Source: Aquimarina algicola
GTDB taxonomy: Bacteria > Bacteroidota > Bacteroidia > Flavobacteriales > Flavobacteriaceae
Length of the DNA stretch: 64,000 bases
NCBI RefSeq assembly: GCF_006443095.1
Contig: NZ_VFWZ01000007.1
Span: forward strand, 1-64,000
Direction: 5' to 3'
Below, one piece after another: positions 18,360 through 27,435 of the stretch. The notes under the pieces are model-generated. The model had not been told where the DNA came from. It did no database searches and saw nothing but the letters and a program-made list of their open reading frames with translations. Positions within the stretch are counted from its first letter, which is position 1; each line of letters opens with the position of its first letter. The translations under genes and the position numbers were made by a program.

Positions 18360-18857
18360 TTTTTAGGATATGTTAAATAGATTTGAAATAAATTTCCTAA
18401 ATGGGTTTATGGCTTAAATTAATTTTTATCATAGTATTAGAAAGCTTTAATAATATCTTAATTATTTATTTACAATATAAATTTTATCTCTCGAATATCT
18501 AACTTTCATGTTATATGATTCTTTATCAAATCTACTTCAAAATTATTATCATATTATTAATCAAAAGTGTAGTTTTTTATTAATTTTTTTGAGTTATAAA
18601 TTTGAAATAAAGTTCATATATAAAACTTTATTATTTATACTTTAAATATCACTTATATACCAGTCAAAAAGTAGGAATCAAAAAATATTTTCCAAAAAGG
18701 TAATAGCATCCAAAATAGGTAAGGACATTAAAACTAAAATGCTATAAGTTCTTTTATTAAAATAAAGTCTTATAGCATATTACCTTCTTGCCTTTCTTAG
18801 TATATCTAATGCATTTTTATCACTTCATCTATTTTTGATTTTACAGTTACGTTTTTG
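18360..18857. other. Gene-free boundary region with one hairpin
   Basis: These 498 bases separate the biosynthetic locus from the surface-lipoprotein operon. They are very AT-rich, contain no supported small gene, and hold one strong inverted repeat at 18739-18778. A CAAATCTA on the plus strand (18527-18534) is a -7 match for the minus strand but lies 168 bases upstream of the aminotransferase and lacks a -33 partner. Confidence 0.45.
18739..18778 (-). terminator. Hairpin downstream of the DUF285 lipoprotein gene
   Basis: Perfect 10-base arms ATGCTATAAG/CTTATAGCAT around a 20-base loop, about 80 bases past the stop of the minus-strand operon. Only a short T-rich tail follows on that strand, so it may end or protect the transcript. 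Confidence 0.45.
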
Positions 18858-20423
18858 TTAAAAACAAATACCATTAATGGGGATCTGTTCTGCAGACAAA
18901 CCTGAGCCATTAGCAAAATTTTCGCAATCGGTTACATTATCTGTATTCCAATTGGAGAGGTTTTGACTAAAGTTGGTCGCATTTTCAAACATAATCCTCA
19001 TATTAGTAACATTAGAAACATCCCATCCAGAAATATCAGAGTTAAATGCTCTATTTTCTGCAAACATACCTTCCATGGTCATCACACTAGAAACATCCCA
19101 ATTAGAGATATCCTGATTAAACATTGTGGGCACAAAGGAAATATTAGTAGACCCAGCAAACATCAACGTCATATCAGTTACATTAGAAACATCCCAATTA
19201 GAGAGGTCTTGATTGAAATCCCTAGCACGAAAAAACATAGACCTCATTGTAGTCACGCTAGAAACATCCCAATTAGAGAGGTCTTGATTAAAGTTAACAG
19301 CGGCAGCAAACATTCCGCTCATCGAAGTTACATTAGAAACATCCCACTTAGAGATATCTTGATTGAATTTCATCGATCGCGTCGGAGCTAGGAATCCCGA
19401 AAACATGGATGCCATATTCGTCACATTAGAAACATCCCAATTGGAAATGTCAGAGTTAAAGTTAAATGCTCCCAAAAACATACCTCCCATAGTCGTCACA
19501 TTAGAAACATCCCAGTCAGAAATATCAGAATCAAAACTAAACGCGTCTAAAAACATACTGCTCATAGATGTGACATTGGATACATCCCAATTAGAAAGAT
19601 CTCCAGTAAATGATACCGCCAATCTGAACATTTCATCCATATTCGTCACTTCTTTCAAAATAGGAGTGTCTGTTGCGCTAAAGCCTACTAAATTTTCACA
19701 AAATGCAAAATAGCCGCCACCATTTCCTATTTGAACATCACCCCATTGGGCAACATCAACGATAAGATTCCGAGAAGTTAAATTTTCACCAAAATTGAAC
19801 CCTTTAAGGATTCCTGTAATAGTAACTGTTTGAACACCTTCAAAGAAATATGTATGTTGTGCATCAGGATCATCAAACGAAGTAACAAGCCCTTCAGGAC
19901 TGCCATCTCCCCAATCTACTAGAAAATTATATTCTGTAGGATCATTTGCGAGACCTTCATAGAGGGGTAATTGTACGGTCAAATCTCCTGCTACCAAATT
20001 CCAACGGGTAATAAAAGGAACGGCATCTTCAACTTCGTCCGTTAGATTAAGTGTAAAACTTGCGGTTTGGACCAAATCTCCTGAACTCACTTGTATTTCT
20101 CCACTAATCGTTTCTCGACGTTCAAAATCAAAAGCCGTGGCGTCGCCTACCAATAGCTGCCCTTGATTATTAACCGTTACCGCCCCTGCACGAGATACTT
20201 TTAAAATTTCAAAAATCAAAGGCGTTGTTAAGTTTTCTTGAGTAACAGCAAACTGTGCGACCACCATAGCGACTTCTTGATTTTCGGGTATGATTTCGAT
20301 AAGATCGCTAACCATAAGTATTGGATCATCCAATAGCAAAGTTCCTCCATCATCATCACTACTACATGAAAAAAATAATGTTACACTAAAAATTATACTG
20401 AACTTGAAAAAAAATGTTTTCAT
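18858..20423 (-). CDS. Surface lipoprotein with DUF285 (BspA-like) repeats
   Basis: A lipoprotein signal peptide (LFFSCSSDDDGG) is followed by an N-terminal beta-rich region (residues ~25-145), a PKD-like segment (WGDGSPEG) and then about nine DUF285 repeats from residue ~245 to the end, each centred on NWDVSNVTSMSSMF. The family is known from BspA-type surface adhesins and mycoplasma lipoproteins. The repeats stay similar at the DNA level, so copy number could change by recombination. It follows the kelch-like lipoprotein gene by 18 bases, so the two are likely one operon and both displayed at the cell surface. The ligand is unknown. Confidence 0.85.
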   Translation of the reverse strand: MKTFFFKFSIIFSVTLFFSCSSDDDGGTLLLDDPILMVSDLIEIIPENQEVAMVVAQFAVTQENLTTPLIFEILKVSRAGAVTVNNQGQLLVGDATAFDFERRETISGEIQVSSGDLVQTASFTLNLTDEVEDAVPFITRWNLVAGDLTVQLPLYEGLANDPTEYNFLVDWGDGSPEGLVTSFDDPDAQHTYFFEGVQTVTITGILKGFNFGENLTSRNLIVDVAQWGDVQIGNGGGYFAFCENLVGFSATDTPILKEVTNMDEMFRLAVSFTGDLSNWDVSNVTSMSSMFLDAFSFDSDISDWDVSNVTTMGGMFLGAFNFNSDISNWDVSNVTNMASMFSGFLAPTRSMKFNQDISKWDVSNVTSMSGMFAAAVNFNQDLSNWDVSSVTTMRSMFFRARDFNQDLSNWDVSNVTDMTLMFAGSTNISFVPTMFNQDISNWDVSSVMTMEGMFAENRAFNSDISGWDVSNVTNMRIMFENATNFSQNLSNWNTDNVTDCENFANGSGLSAEQIPINGICF

Positions 20424-20441
20424 GATTTCTTTAATTTACTT

Positions 20442-21434
20442 TTAATCTTCTAGAATACTTCTTATTTTTCCTGTGATATCACCATCAAATCCACTGCCTT
20501 CAAATCCACCATATAGCCAAAGTTTATCCTCAAAAATTAAAGCGCTATGATCAGACAAACCGATATCTGAAGACAAAGGTTCATATTCAAACCAGTTTAT
20601 CATATCCTCTGAATACCATAAATTTCCTTCTAGGCCTGATGTTCCTATACCACCAACTACAAATGCGATATCATTATACACTGTTGCCGTATGAGAATGT
20701 CTGGCAGAAAATATGGTGTTGGTTTCAACTAGTGACCAATCCTTACCATTACTACTGGTCCAAATTTCATCCGTTGGGTCAAAAGCACTTGATAAAAAAC
20801 CTCCTATTACATAAATAGAACCGTTAAAAACCAATGCTTTAAATTCTTCTCTGCCTGAAAAAGCATTATCTGCCTCTAATTGCCAATCTAATCCGTTGGA
20901 TGACGACCATACTGATGTTCTGTCTACACCTTCAAACCTTCTGGTGATTACATATAATTTATTATTGAAAATGATTGTATCATGATTATCTGCCACTCCA
21001 AATGGAGGTGAATCGGTTACCAAGTTCCAAGTAAACCCATCTTCAGAAGACCAAATTTCTCTCAAATGATCACCATCATTGTTACGACCTCCTATCATCC
21101 ATAGTTTATCATCATAAAGGGTAAGCGTATGTTTTATGCGACCATCAAAAACATCAAACACCACTGACTCCCATGCTACTCCATTTGCACTACGCCATAC
21201 TTCTCCCCTCAAGTCTACACCAGCACCAGGTCTTTCGCCACCCGTTGCCCAAACAAATCCATTAAAAACAGTCATAGCATTGTTAGCAAAGTCACCTATC
21301 TGGTCTTGTTCGGTTTCGAGAGTAAGCTCAAGGTTTAAATTAAGTGGTTCTGGATTATTCTTATTGGTATCATCTGAGCTACATGATACTAATAGTGCTA
21401 TTGCAAAAAAGATTGAAACTATTATAATTCTCAT
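20442..21434 (-). CDS. Kelch-like beta-propeller lipoprotein
   Basis: Signal peptide with lipobox LLVSCSSD, then about six repeats of ~50 residues of the form 'shape-(V/L)W-GG...iWsS-(D/N)G..W' (for example LWMIGGRNNDGD, IYVIGGFLSSAF, AFVVGGIGTSG, LWLYGGFEGSGF), which is the blade pattern of kelch/galactose-oxidase-like propellers. No catalytic Cys-Tyr copper site is evident, so binding rather than oxidation is more likely. It is the first gene of a two-gene operon with the DUF285 lipoprotein. The 429-base gap upstream is shared with the divergent LytS-like kinase gene, which might control it (inference). Confidence 0.8.
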   Translation of the reverse strand: MRIIIVSIFFAIALLVSCSSDDTNKNNPEPLNLNLELTLETEQDQIGDFANNAMTVFNGFVWATGGERPGAGVDLRGEVWRSANGVAWESVVFDVFDGRIKHTLTLYDDKLWMIGGRNNDGDHLREIWSSEDGFTWNLVTDSPPFGVADNHDTIIFNNKLYVITRRFEGVDRTSVWSSSNGLDWQLEADNAFSGREEFKALVFNGSIYVIGGFLSSAFDPTDEIWTSSNGKDWSLVETNTIFSARHSHTATVYNDIAFVVGGIGTSGLEGNLWYSEDMINWFEYEPLSSDIGLSDHSALIFEDKLWLYGGFEGSGFDGDITGKIRSILED

Positions 21435-21863
21435 TTTTTTTGTTTTTAAAAGGTGATTTTCTTTATAGTTGTATTTCTTGTAACTTAAACAAGGTGTATA
21501 TAATGTGCTTCAGCTTGTCTATATTGGAGTGAATTTTAAAATGGGGAAAAACTTTCAAAACACTCTTGTACGATTTTTACTTTCTTTCTATACGTTACAC
21601 ATATAGTTTTTAGCGAAACACATCTGAAACAAAAGTAATTCGCAGTGTCAATGGAGGTTAACACCATTGTAACGGATTTTAGCAATTATGTAACATGTAA
21701 TAAAATCTACCTAAAAAGAGAGATCATATGGTCATCACCGGATAAGAAGAAATAACACGACAACAATACGTTTGTATACAGTTTTTAACTATATGTATAT
21801 ACTTTATTACAAAACATCGATTCAAAAGAAAGGAAGATTATAATTTTATTATCTTTCATAGCT
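21435..21863. other. Divergent regulatory gap, lipoprotein operon / LytS gene
   Basis: 429 bases without a supported gene. An exact TAnnTTTG match TACGTTTG lies at 21767-21774 on the plus strand, about 90 bases before the kinase gene. I found no comparable exact match for the minus-strand lipoprotein operon. Confidence 0.45.
21767..21774 (+). promoter_or_regulatory. -7 element (TACGTTTG) for the LytS-like kinase gene
   Basis: Exact match to TAnnTTTG, 90 bases upstream of ATG 21864. A -33 element at the usual spacing is not obvious. Confidence 0.35.
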
Positions 21864-22892
21864 ATGAATTTTAACAAGAAAACATTATTTACACATATTG
21901 TATTTTGGATTATTGTTTTTCTATTTTATGTTTTTGCCTCTACTAGTTCAGAATTATTTGAGCAATCTGTAGAAACAACACTACTTAAATTTCCACTATT
22001 AATGATTGCCTCATATAGTTTTAACAATTGGCAAGTTCCTGCTTTTTTAAAACAAAGAAAATATCTTGCTTTTGTAATTTCTATGGCGTTCATGATCATT
22101 ATCTTGGTATTTTTATTCCGTATGATAGGATATTATCATTTGGATAAATATTGTAGTGAAGGCCCATATCCGTTAATCAGTTTTGTAGATTTTCCATATT
22201 ATATGTTTTCTTTTCATTTTCCTGCTTTGCTTATGTATTTCTTTAAAACCAATAAAGAGCAAGAGTATGAAAGGGAAAAAATACATCAACTAGAAAAAGA
22301 AAAGATTGCAACTGAACTTAAATACTTAAAAGCACAATTAAATCCTCACTTTTTATTTAATACTCTCAACAATTTGTACTCTTATGTAATCACCAAATCT
22401 CCCAAAGCTCCTGATATGGTTTTGCAATTATCAGAAATTTTAGATTATATCTTATACCGAAGTCAACAACCATCTGTTCCTTTAATTGAAGAGATTAATA
22501 CTATAGAAAATTATATTGCTTTAGAACAAATTAAATATGGAGAGCGTTTACAAGTAATTTTTCATGAAAATTTATCTAAAAACAGAATATCAATAGCACC
22601 ATTACTGCTTTTATCTATTGTCGAAAATGCTTTTAAACATGGAGTAAGAGAGCACATCATAAAACCGAAAATAAAAATCGAATTACAACAATATGATTCA
22701 GAAATAATATTTTGTGTTTGGAATACAAATATGGATACTGAGCATGATAATGATCCGGATAATTATAAAAATGGGATAGGACTTACAAATATCAAAAGAC
22801 AATTAGATTTGTTATATCCCCAAAAACACAAACTTGAAATTGATGAATCTTACTCGTTCTTTAATCTAAAGTTGATTTTAAAAATAGACTGA
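21864..22892 (+). CDS. LytS-type sensor histidine kinase
   Basis: Four hydrophobic segments in the first ~130 residues, a short coiled region (EREKIHQLEKEKIATELKYL), then the His_kinase phosphoacceptor motif LKAQLNPHFLFNTLNNLYSY (His near residue 164) and an ATPase with LSIVENAFKHG and GIGLTNIKRQLDLLYP. This matches the compact LytS/YehU class of Bacteroidota kinases with no separate extracellular sensor. It transfers phosphate to the LytTR regulator encoded one base downstream. The stimulus is unknown; membrane stress or a small molecule is usual for the class. Confidence 0.92.
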   Translation: MNFNKKTLFTHIVFWIIVFLFYVFASTSSELFEQSVETTLLKFPLLMIASYSFNNWQVPAFLKQRKYLAFVISMAFMIIILVFLFRMIGYYHLDKYCSEGPYPLISFVDFPYYMFSFHFPALLMYFFKTNKEQEYEREKIHQLEKEKIATELKYLKAQLNPHFLFNTLNNLYSYVITKSPKAPDMVLQLSEILDYILYRSQQPSVPLIEEINTIENYIALEQIKYGERLQVIFHENLSKNRISIAPLLLLSIVENAFKHGVREHIIKPKIKIELQQYDSEIIFCVWNTNMDTEHDNDPDNYKNGIGLTNIKRQLDLLYPQKHKLEIDESYSFFNLKLILKID

Positions 22893-22893
22893 T

Positions 22894-23595
22894 ATGATAC
22901 GATGTTTACTTGTTGATGATGAATCACCTGCTATTGATTTATTAAAAAATCACATCGCAAAGCTAAACAACCTGGAGATTATTGCAAGTTGTTATAGTGC
23001 TGTCGAAGCTTTTGATATTCTGAAAAAAGAAAATATTGATTTATTATTTTTAGATATCGAAATGCCAATACTAAAGGGATTAGATTTTCTGAAAGCTCTA
23101 CAACACCCGCCTAAAGTTATTATAACTACTGCCTATAGAGAATATGCAATAGAAGGTTATGATCTAGACATTATAGATTACTTACTGAAGCCAATTTCTT
23201 TTGATCGGTTTGTAAAAGCCATTGATCGGTATTATGAAAGAGCTAAAATTAAAGTTTCTCCTACAAAAACACTGAAAAAGACAGATGATTTTTTCTATGT
23301 TAATATCAATAAAAAACACATTAAAATCATTTTTGATGATATATTGTACATAGAAAGCCTGAAAGATTATGTCAAAATTCATACAACAAATCAAAAGCTG
23401 GTTGTAAAAAATAATATCGGTAAAATAGAAAATCAGCTTCCTTCAACTCTTTTTCTTCGTATCCATCGTTCTTATATGGTTGCTGTCGACAAAATAACTG
23501 CATTTACCCAAAAAGATGTAGAAATAGGAACTATAGAAATCCCAATTGGATCTAGTTATGCTAACAAGATACCTTGGTTACGCACTGATATTTGA
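22894..23595 (+). CDS. LytTR-family response regulator
   Basis: Receiver domain with acidic pocket DDES (residues 8-11), phosphoacceptor Asp in LLFLDIEMP (near residue 54), Thr in ITTAYREYA and Lys in YLLKPISFDRF; then a LytTR DNA-binding domain (residues ~130-230; DDILYIESLKDYVKIHTT, LRIHRSYMVAVDKI). Encoded one base after the kinase, so translationally coupled. LytTR proteins bind pairs of short direct repeats; targets may include the divergent lipoprotein operon or the downstream TPR lipoprotein gene. Confidence 0.93.
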   Translation: MIRCLLVDDESPAIDLLKNHIAKLNNLEIIASCYSAVEAFDILKKENIDLLFLDIEMPILKGLDFLKALQHPPKVIITTAYREYAIEGYDLDIIDYLLKPISFDRFVKAIDRYYERAKIKVSPTKTLKKTDDFFYVNINKKHIKIIFDDILYIESLKDYVKIHTTNQKLVVKNNIGKIENQLPSTLFLRIHRSYMVAVDKITAFTQKDVEIGTIEIPIGSSYANKIPWLRTDI

Positions 23596-23735
23596 TTCCT
23601 AAAACCTTGTAATATCCAACAGTACTTATACACTTTTACTATTTTTATCATTGGTTAGTCTCCTATCTTCTATTTTCTAAAAAGAGCATTCATTACCTAT
23701 ATATTTTTACTTAAAAGTTAATTTAAAAATATACT

Positions 23736-24602
23736 ATGTCAAAACACTTAAGTACACTTTTGGTAGTATTAATTCTACTATCTTGTCAAGCTCAAAAAAC
23801 AGAACGTCAAATTGAAGATGAATTTGTCAAAAAATATGCTCCAAAAAACCTAAATACCTATGGTTTTACTTTGGCAGTAGATTCAAAAGTACCCGAGGTA
23901 CATCAACTTTTTAATGATTTAGAAGCTAATTTTTATTTTTATGGCAACAAAAATGAATTCGAAAAAAAAGCGGCAAAAATTATTGAATTAGATCCTAATT
24001 ACCCAAGTGGTTATCTAATGAGTGGTTTTTATATTCAAGATCCAGAAGAATATAAAAAAATGGTTACCAAAGCTTATACATTATCTAAAAAAGCTAATCT
24101 AAAATCAGAACGAGATATCATGAAAGCAGAGTACCTTCTTTTGGTAAAAGAGGATTATCCAGAAGCTCAAAAATATTTTCAAAAAGTGGTTGACATTTAC
24201 CCTGATAGTGCTGCTGCTATTTGGTCTTTGGGTATGGCATACTACTATAATAATGAATATGATAAAGCCTTTGAATGTTATAAAAAAAGTACAGAACTGA
24301 TTCCTAACTTGCCAAAAGGTTATGAGTTTATGTCGGTCATCTGTTATGAAAAAAAACAGTACAAAAAAGCTTTAGAGTACCTGGAACTTGCTAAAAAACA
24401 TGGTGCCAAAACCAAAAATGATATTTATTATGCAGAATATGAACATCTTGTATATTATAAAAATGGATTATACAATAAAACAATAACATCTATAGAGCAA
24501 GCAAAAAAGTATGGAAAGTACTATAAGAATAGTGAAAGTTTAAAAAAAACGTATGAAGCTGCTCAAACAAAATTAGATTCAATACAATCTTCTAAACTGT
24601 AA
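23736..24602 (+). CDS. TPR lipoprotein
   Basis: A signal peptide with lipobox LILLSCQAQ is followed by tetratricopeptide repeats over residues ~70-250 (for example YPDSAAAIWSLGMAYYYNNEYDKAFECYKKSTELIP-type helices). TPR lipoproteins act as protein-binding scaffolds in the periplasm. It lies 140 bases after the LytTR regulator on the same strand and ends before a strong two-way terminator, so it may be an accessory part of that signalling unit. No enzymatic motif is seen. Confidence 0.8.
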   Translation: MSKHLSTLLVVLILLSCQAQKTERQIEDEFVKKYAPKNLNTYGFTLAVDSKVPEVHQLFNDLEANFYFYGNKNEFEKKAAKIIELDPNYPSGYLMSGFYIQDPEEYKKMVTKAYTLSKKANLKSERDIMKAEYLLLVKEDYPEAQKYFQKVVDIYPDSAAAIWSLGMAYYYNNEYDKAFECYKKSTELIPNLPKGYEFMSVICYEKKQYKKALEYLELAKKHGAKTKNDIYYAEYEHLVYYKNGLYNKTITSIEQAKKYGKYYKNSESLKKTYEAAQTKLDSIQSSKL

Positions 24603-24677
24603 TTCTCTGTTTCAGAAAAGGTCGATAGTACTTATTATATTAAGTAATACCTGACTTAATTTAGTTTTTATAAAATC

Positions 24678-24711
24678 AAGATAGCAGAATAATAGTTAAT
24701 TCTGCTATCTT
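24678..24711. terminator. Bidirectional terminator
   Basis: Perfect 13-base arms AAGATAGCAGAAT/ATTCTGCTATCTT with an 8-base loop, between the converging TPR lipoprotein gene and the 155-residue acidic protein gene. Confidence 0.75.
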
Positions 24712-24785
24712 ATATCTATGGCTCAAATATATAGCTATGAATCAACGCTTTCTATATATAATTATATCATCTCTTTTTTAAAATG

Positions 24786-25253
24786 TTAACTTCCTTGGTT
24801 CAAGAAAAAAAATGGCACTCCGGAATCATCATCATGAGGCATTAATCCTTGAAAGAATGTTGCATCTTCATCAACCATATTTTCACAAACCTGATTATGA
24901 ACTTGAAATAAAAAATCGTTCAATGCAAAACCTTTTTTATTATCTGTAGTGATTGTAAAATTTTCTTCGATCTGATCTTCATCACCATCTTCATCTTCTC
25001 CCCAAAACATATATTGCACTGTTATTTTTCTAGAAGAAATAAATATCCTTTTGATATCCAAATCATGATCAGGTTTTATTTTTTGATTATATGCTATAAG
25101 AGCTTGAGAAAATGTTCCGAGATCGGCATATTTTTTATTTGCAAAATTCCAAAGAACATCTTCCAATAAATCTTCCTCCAGTTTACCTTTTTGGGTTTCT
25201 ATATCATTTTGTTGATTATTGGATTTATTAAAAATTCTTTTTAGAAAGTTCAT
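24786..25253 (-). CDS. Acidic hypothetical protein, end of immunity-like cluster
   Basis: A 155-residue soluble protein without signal peptide or membrane segment. The middle is strongly acidic (GEDEDGDEDQIEENF) and the end is hydrophobic-aromatic (GVPFFFLNQGS). I do not recognise a family with certainty. It is the last gene of a minus-strand run that includes two SUKH-like proteins and an Imm17-like protein. Acidic cytosolic proteins of this size are common among immunity proteins of polymorphic toxins, so that is a reasonable guess from context only. Confidence 0.6.
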   Translation of the reverse strand: MNFLKRIFNKSNNQQNDIETQKGKLEEDLLEDVLWNFANKKYADLGTFSQALIAYNQKIKPDHDLDIKRIFISSRKITVQYMFWGEDEDGDEDQIEENFTITTDNKKGFALNDFLFQVHNQVCENMVDEDATFFQGLMPHDDDSGVPFFFLNQGS

Positions 25254-25343
25254 GATTTTTAATTTAATTAATTCTCTATAAAATAATTGACACTATTATC
25301 TCCTTTATATCACAGAATAAATACTATTTCACTTGTTTTGCTC

Positions 25344-26012
25344 TTATTCATTGTTTTTTAAAACTTCAATTTTAGTTTTTATAAAATCCAAATACGTTTG
25401 ATAGACTTCAGATTGTATATCTTGATAACTTATTGTTATTGAATTTTTATATACAAAATCGAATCGTACCCATCCCCCAATCTCTTTTATAACATACTTT
25501 GGTTGTTGCTCCCCTATACTGTAATCCCATTGAAAAGTCTTAATAAATTGATCATGAATCATATGTATATCCAATAATGAGTTGTTATGTATCAAAGAAT
25601 ATACTTCTGTTTTTCTGTTGAACCAAGGTTCAAAATAGATAGTATCAATCTGATATTGTTTACGATAGTACTCAAATACATCATCAAGGTTATTAAAATT
25701 CAAGATTATCTCGGCATGCCTGGGTAAAATAAAAAGACGGTCTTCTTTGCCTGAAATAAAACAAAGAATATCTCCATCTATACTTGTTCCTAACTGAATA
25801 GCATTACTAAGCGCTTCTGAAGGAAACAATTCATCAAACTCCCAAAGATCAAAACCAGAGAAGGTACTATAAATTACTTGATCATCAGGCTCAGATATGT
25901 TTAGAATATTACAATATGTCCCATAACCATATGTTGCAATGAATTTGTGGTAACTTTTGGGTATTTTACTGTCATTAATAATGATAGGATTTGTATATGT
26001 AATGATTTTCAT
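25344..26012 (-). CDS. SUKH/SMI1-KNR4-like immunity protein
   Basis: The N-terminal half carries the SUKH pattern: IPKSYHKFIATYGYGTYCN (the helix and glycine turn), then LWEFDEL, IQLGTSIDGDILCFI and RLFILPRHAEIILNFNNLDDVFEYY. SUKH proteins are a major immunity superfamily that bind and block nuclease or other toxins. The C-terminal half (residues ~140-222) is an extra strand-rich region I do not recognise. The start lies 82 bases downstream of a run of nine G residues, unusual in this AT-rich DNA and a possible slippage site affecting expression. Confidence 0.75.
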   Translation of the reverse strand: MKIITYTNPIIINDSKIPKSYHKFIATYGYGTYCNILNISEPDDQVIYSTFSGFDLWEFDELFPSEALSNAIQLGTSIDGDILCFISGKEDRLFILPRHAEIILNFNNLDDVFEYYRKQYQIDTIYFEPWFNRKTEVYSLIHNNSLLDIHMIHDQFIKTFQWDYSIGEQQPKYVIKEIGGWVRFDFVYKNSITISYQDIQSEVYQTYLDFIKTKIEVLKNNE

Positions 26013-26093
26013 AACTTTTTACTATTCTTTATTAAGTTATATAAAACTAAAGTTTATGATGCATCTTTATCGATTTTAAAGAGTATATGATAA

Positions 26094-26102
26094 GGGGGGG
26101 GG
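26094..26102. repeat. G9 homopolymer upstream of SUKH-like gene
   Basis: Nine consecutive G residues on the plus strand (C on the transcribed strand's leader) in an otherwise A/T-rich 207-base gap. Such tracts can change length by slipped-strand mispairing and alter promoter spacing. Confidence 0.6.
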
Positions 26103-26219
26103 TATTCATAATCTCAACCAAGGGAATCAGTATTTCTTGTCTTATTACTTTATCAATATTAATTTAGGAATAATGAGAATACCTTATTGAAAATGAACAT
26201 CAATATTAAACTTGCTATA

Positions 26220-27380
26220 CTAATTCTTAAACATCTTATAAATATTTCCGAAGTCAAAATCCTTGAATTCAATTTTACCAAAATCCTGAACTTTTTTTCT
26301 TTTACTTGAAGTTTTTATTTCTCCGTTTTCAACCTGATTACAATACCCTGTATTTTTTCCTATGCTATTGAGTAAAAATGAGCCTTTTTCATACTTGAAT
26401 GTAACTACAAAAAAATCTTTTGTACATGCTCCAAACAGTTGTTCTATAGAAAAATATCCATCTTTAATGGTTATTCCCTGAAAAGGATCTCCTACTCCTG
26501 CTCCTCCACACTGCGAACACTCTATCAAACGATCATTAGTTGCCATAATTCTATATGGTGGAGTAGCATTGGTTTGTTCAACTAGTACCACTTTTCTATT
26601 ATAACTAAATGGCATTGGGCCATCTTCATCAACAATGTCACTTTGTAAAACTAAAACATAATCTAATTTTTGATCGTTATTAATATCTCCCGACTCTGCA
26701 TGTAGAATACTATATCCTTCTATCAATTGTTGATCCTCTTCAGAAAATTCAAGAGCCACAGGATATTCTTTCTCAAAAAACAAATACTTCTCACAGCCTT
26801 CTCCTAGTTTTCTATAATCATTCATTGCATTACCATCGTTTTGTATCACAAAGTGTTCTTCTGATGGATTAAAAGTAGCTGTGATATTTGAAGGTTTTGG
26901 TGAATCTGTTACATTTTCATCTTGATATGCCCATTCGATTCCTTCAAAAGTAAGAACAATTTCATGATCATAATGAGTAATAGAAAGTGTATCACTCATC
27001 GTTCTTAAGTGAGAGGTAAAATGATATAAAAATATATCGTTTTTTTCTTCGATTCTTAATGAAATATAACACTCACCTCCTTCTGCCCAGTCACTGTTCA
27101 TATCACCATGTTGCCGAATAGCTTTCCAAGTACCAAGCAACATATTTTTTATGGCATGATTGCTATATTTCTCCACTTCATCGACTTCTTTATTCTCCTC
27201 ATTATCAAAATTTTGACTATTTACAGTTTCTTTTTCTAAAGGTGCTATGTTTTGTTCGCTTTCTTCTTGTGTAATGACAGGTGTTACTGATTCTTCCTTT
27301 TCATTTTTTTTACCACACATAGAAAAAAGTAACATGCAAAAGAGTAGTATAGTATTTATAAGATACGTTTTATTATTCAT
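26220..27380 (-). CDS. Hypothetical lipoprotein in immunity-like cluster
   Basis: Signal peptide and lipobox LFSMCGKK, a Glu-rich low-complexity spacer (residues ~25-70), a beta-rich domain with paired structure (GTWKAIRQHGDMNSDWAEGG) and a C-terminal domain with a calcium-loop-like GDINNDQKLDYVLVL followed by CSQCGGAGVGDPFQG. The last segment is seen in uncharacterised Bacteroidota lipoproteins. No enzymatic residues are identifiable. Being membrane-anchored within a group of immunity-like genes, it could protect the periplasm from an effector; this is context only. Confidence 0.65.
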   Translation of the reverse strand: MNNKTYLINTILLFCMLLFSMCGKKNEKEESVTPVITQEESEQNIAPLEKETVNSQNFDNEENKEVDEVEKYSNHAIKNMLLGTWKAIRQHGDMNSDWAEGGECYISLRIEEKNDIFLYHFTSHLRTMSDTLSITHYDHEIVLTFEGIEWAYQDENVTDSPKPSNITATFNPSEEHFVIQNDGNAMNDYRKLGEGCEKYLFFEKEYPVALEFSEEDQQLIEGYSILHAESGDINNDQKLDYVLVLQSDIVDEDGPMPFSYNRKVVLVEQTNATPPYRIMATNDRLIECSQCGGAGVGDPFQGITIKDGYFSIEQLFGACTKDFFVVTFKYEKGSFLLNSIGKNTGYCNQVENGEIKTSSKRKKVQDFGKIEFKDFDFGNIYKMFKN

Positions 27381-27435
27381 GTATTTGTCTCATTTATCCT
27401 TTACATTTTAATATCGATTTTTCATATTAAAATTA

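Noticed and set aside
18900..19660. Regularly spaced repeats suggestive of a CRISPR array
   Set aside because: The units are ~75-120 bases, coding, and translate into DUF285 repeats; there are no uniform spacers.
18963..19713. Two plus-strand frames of 116 and 142 codons with internal repeats
   Set aside because: Their repeats mirror the DUF285 repeats of the real minus-strand gene; they are antisense shadows.
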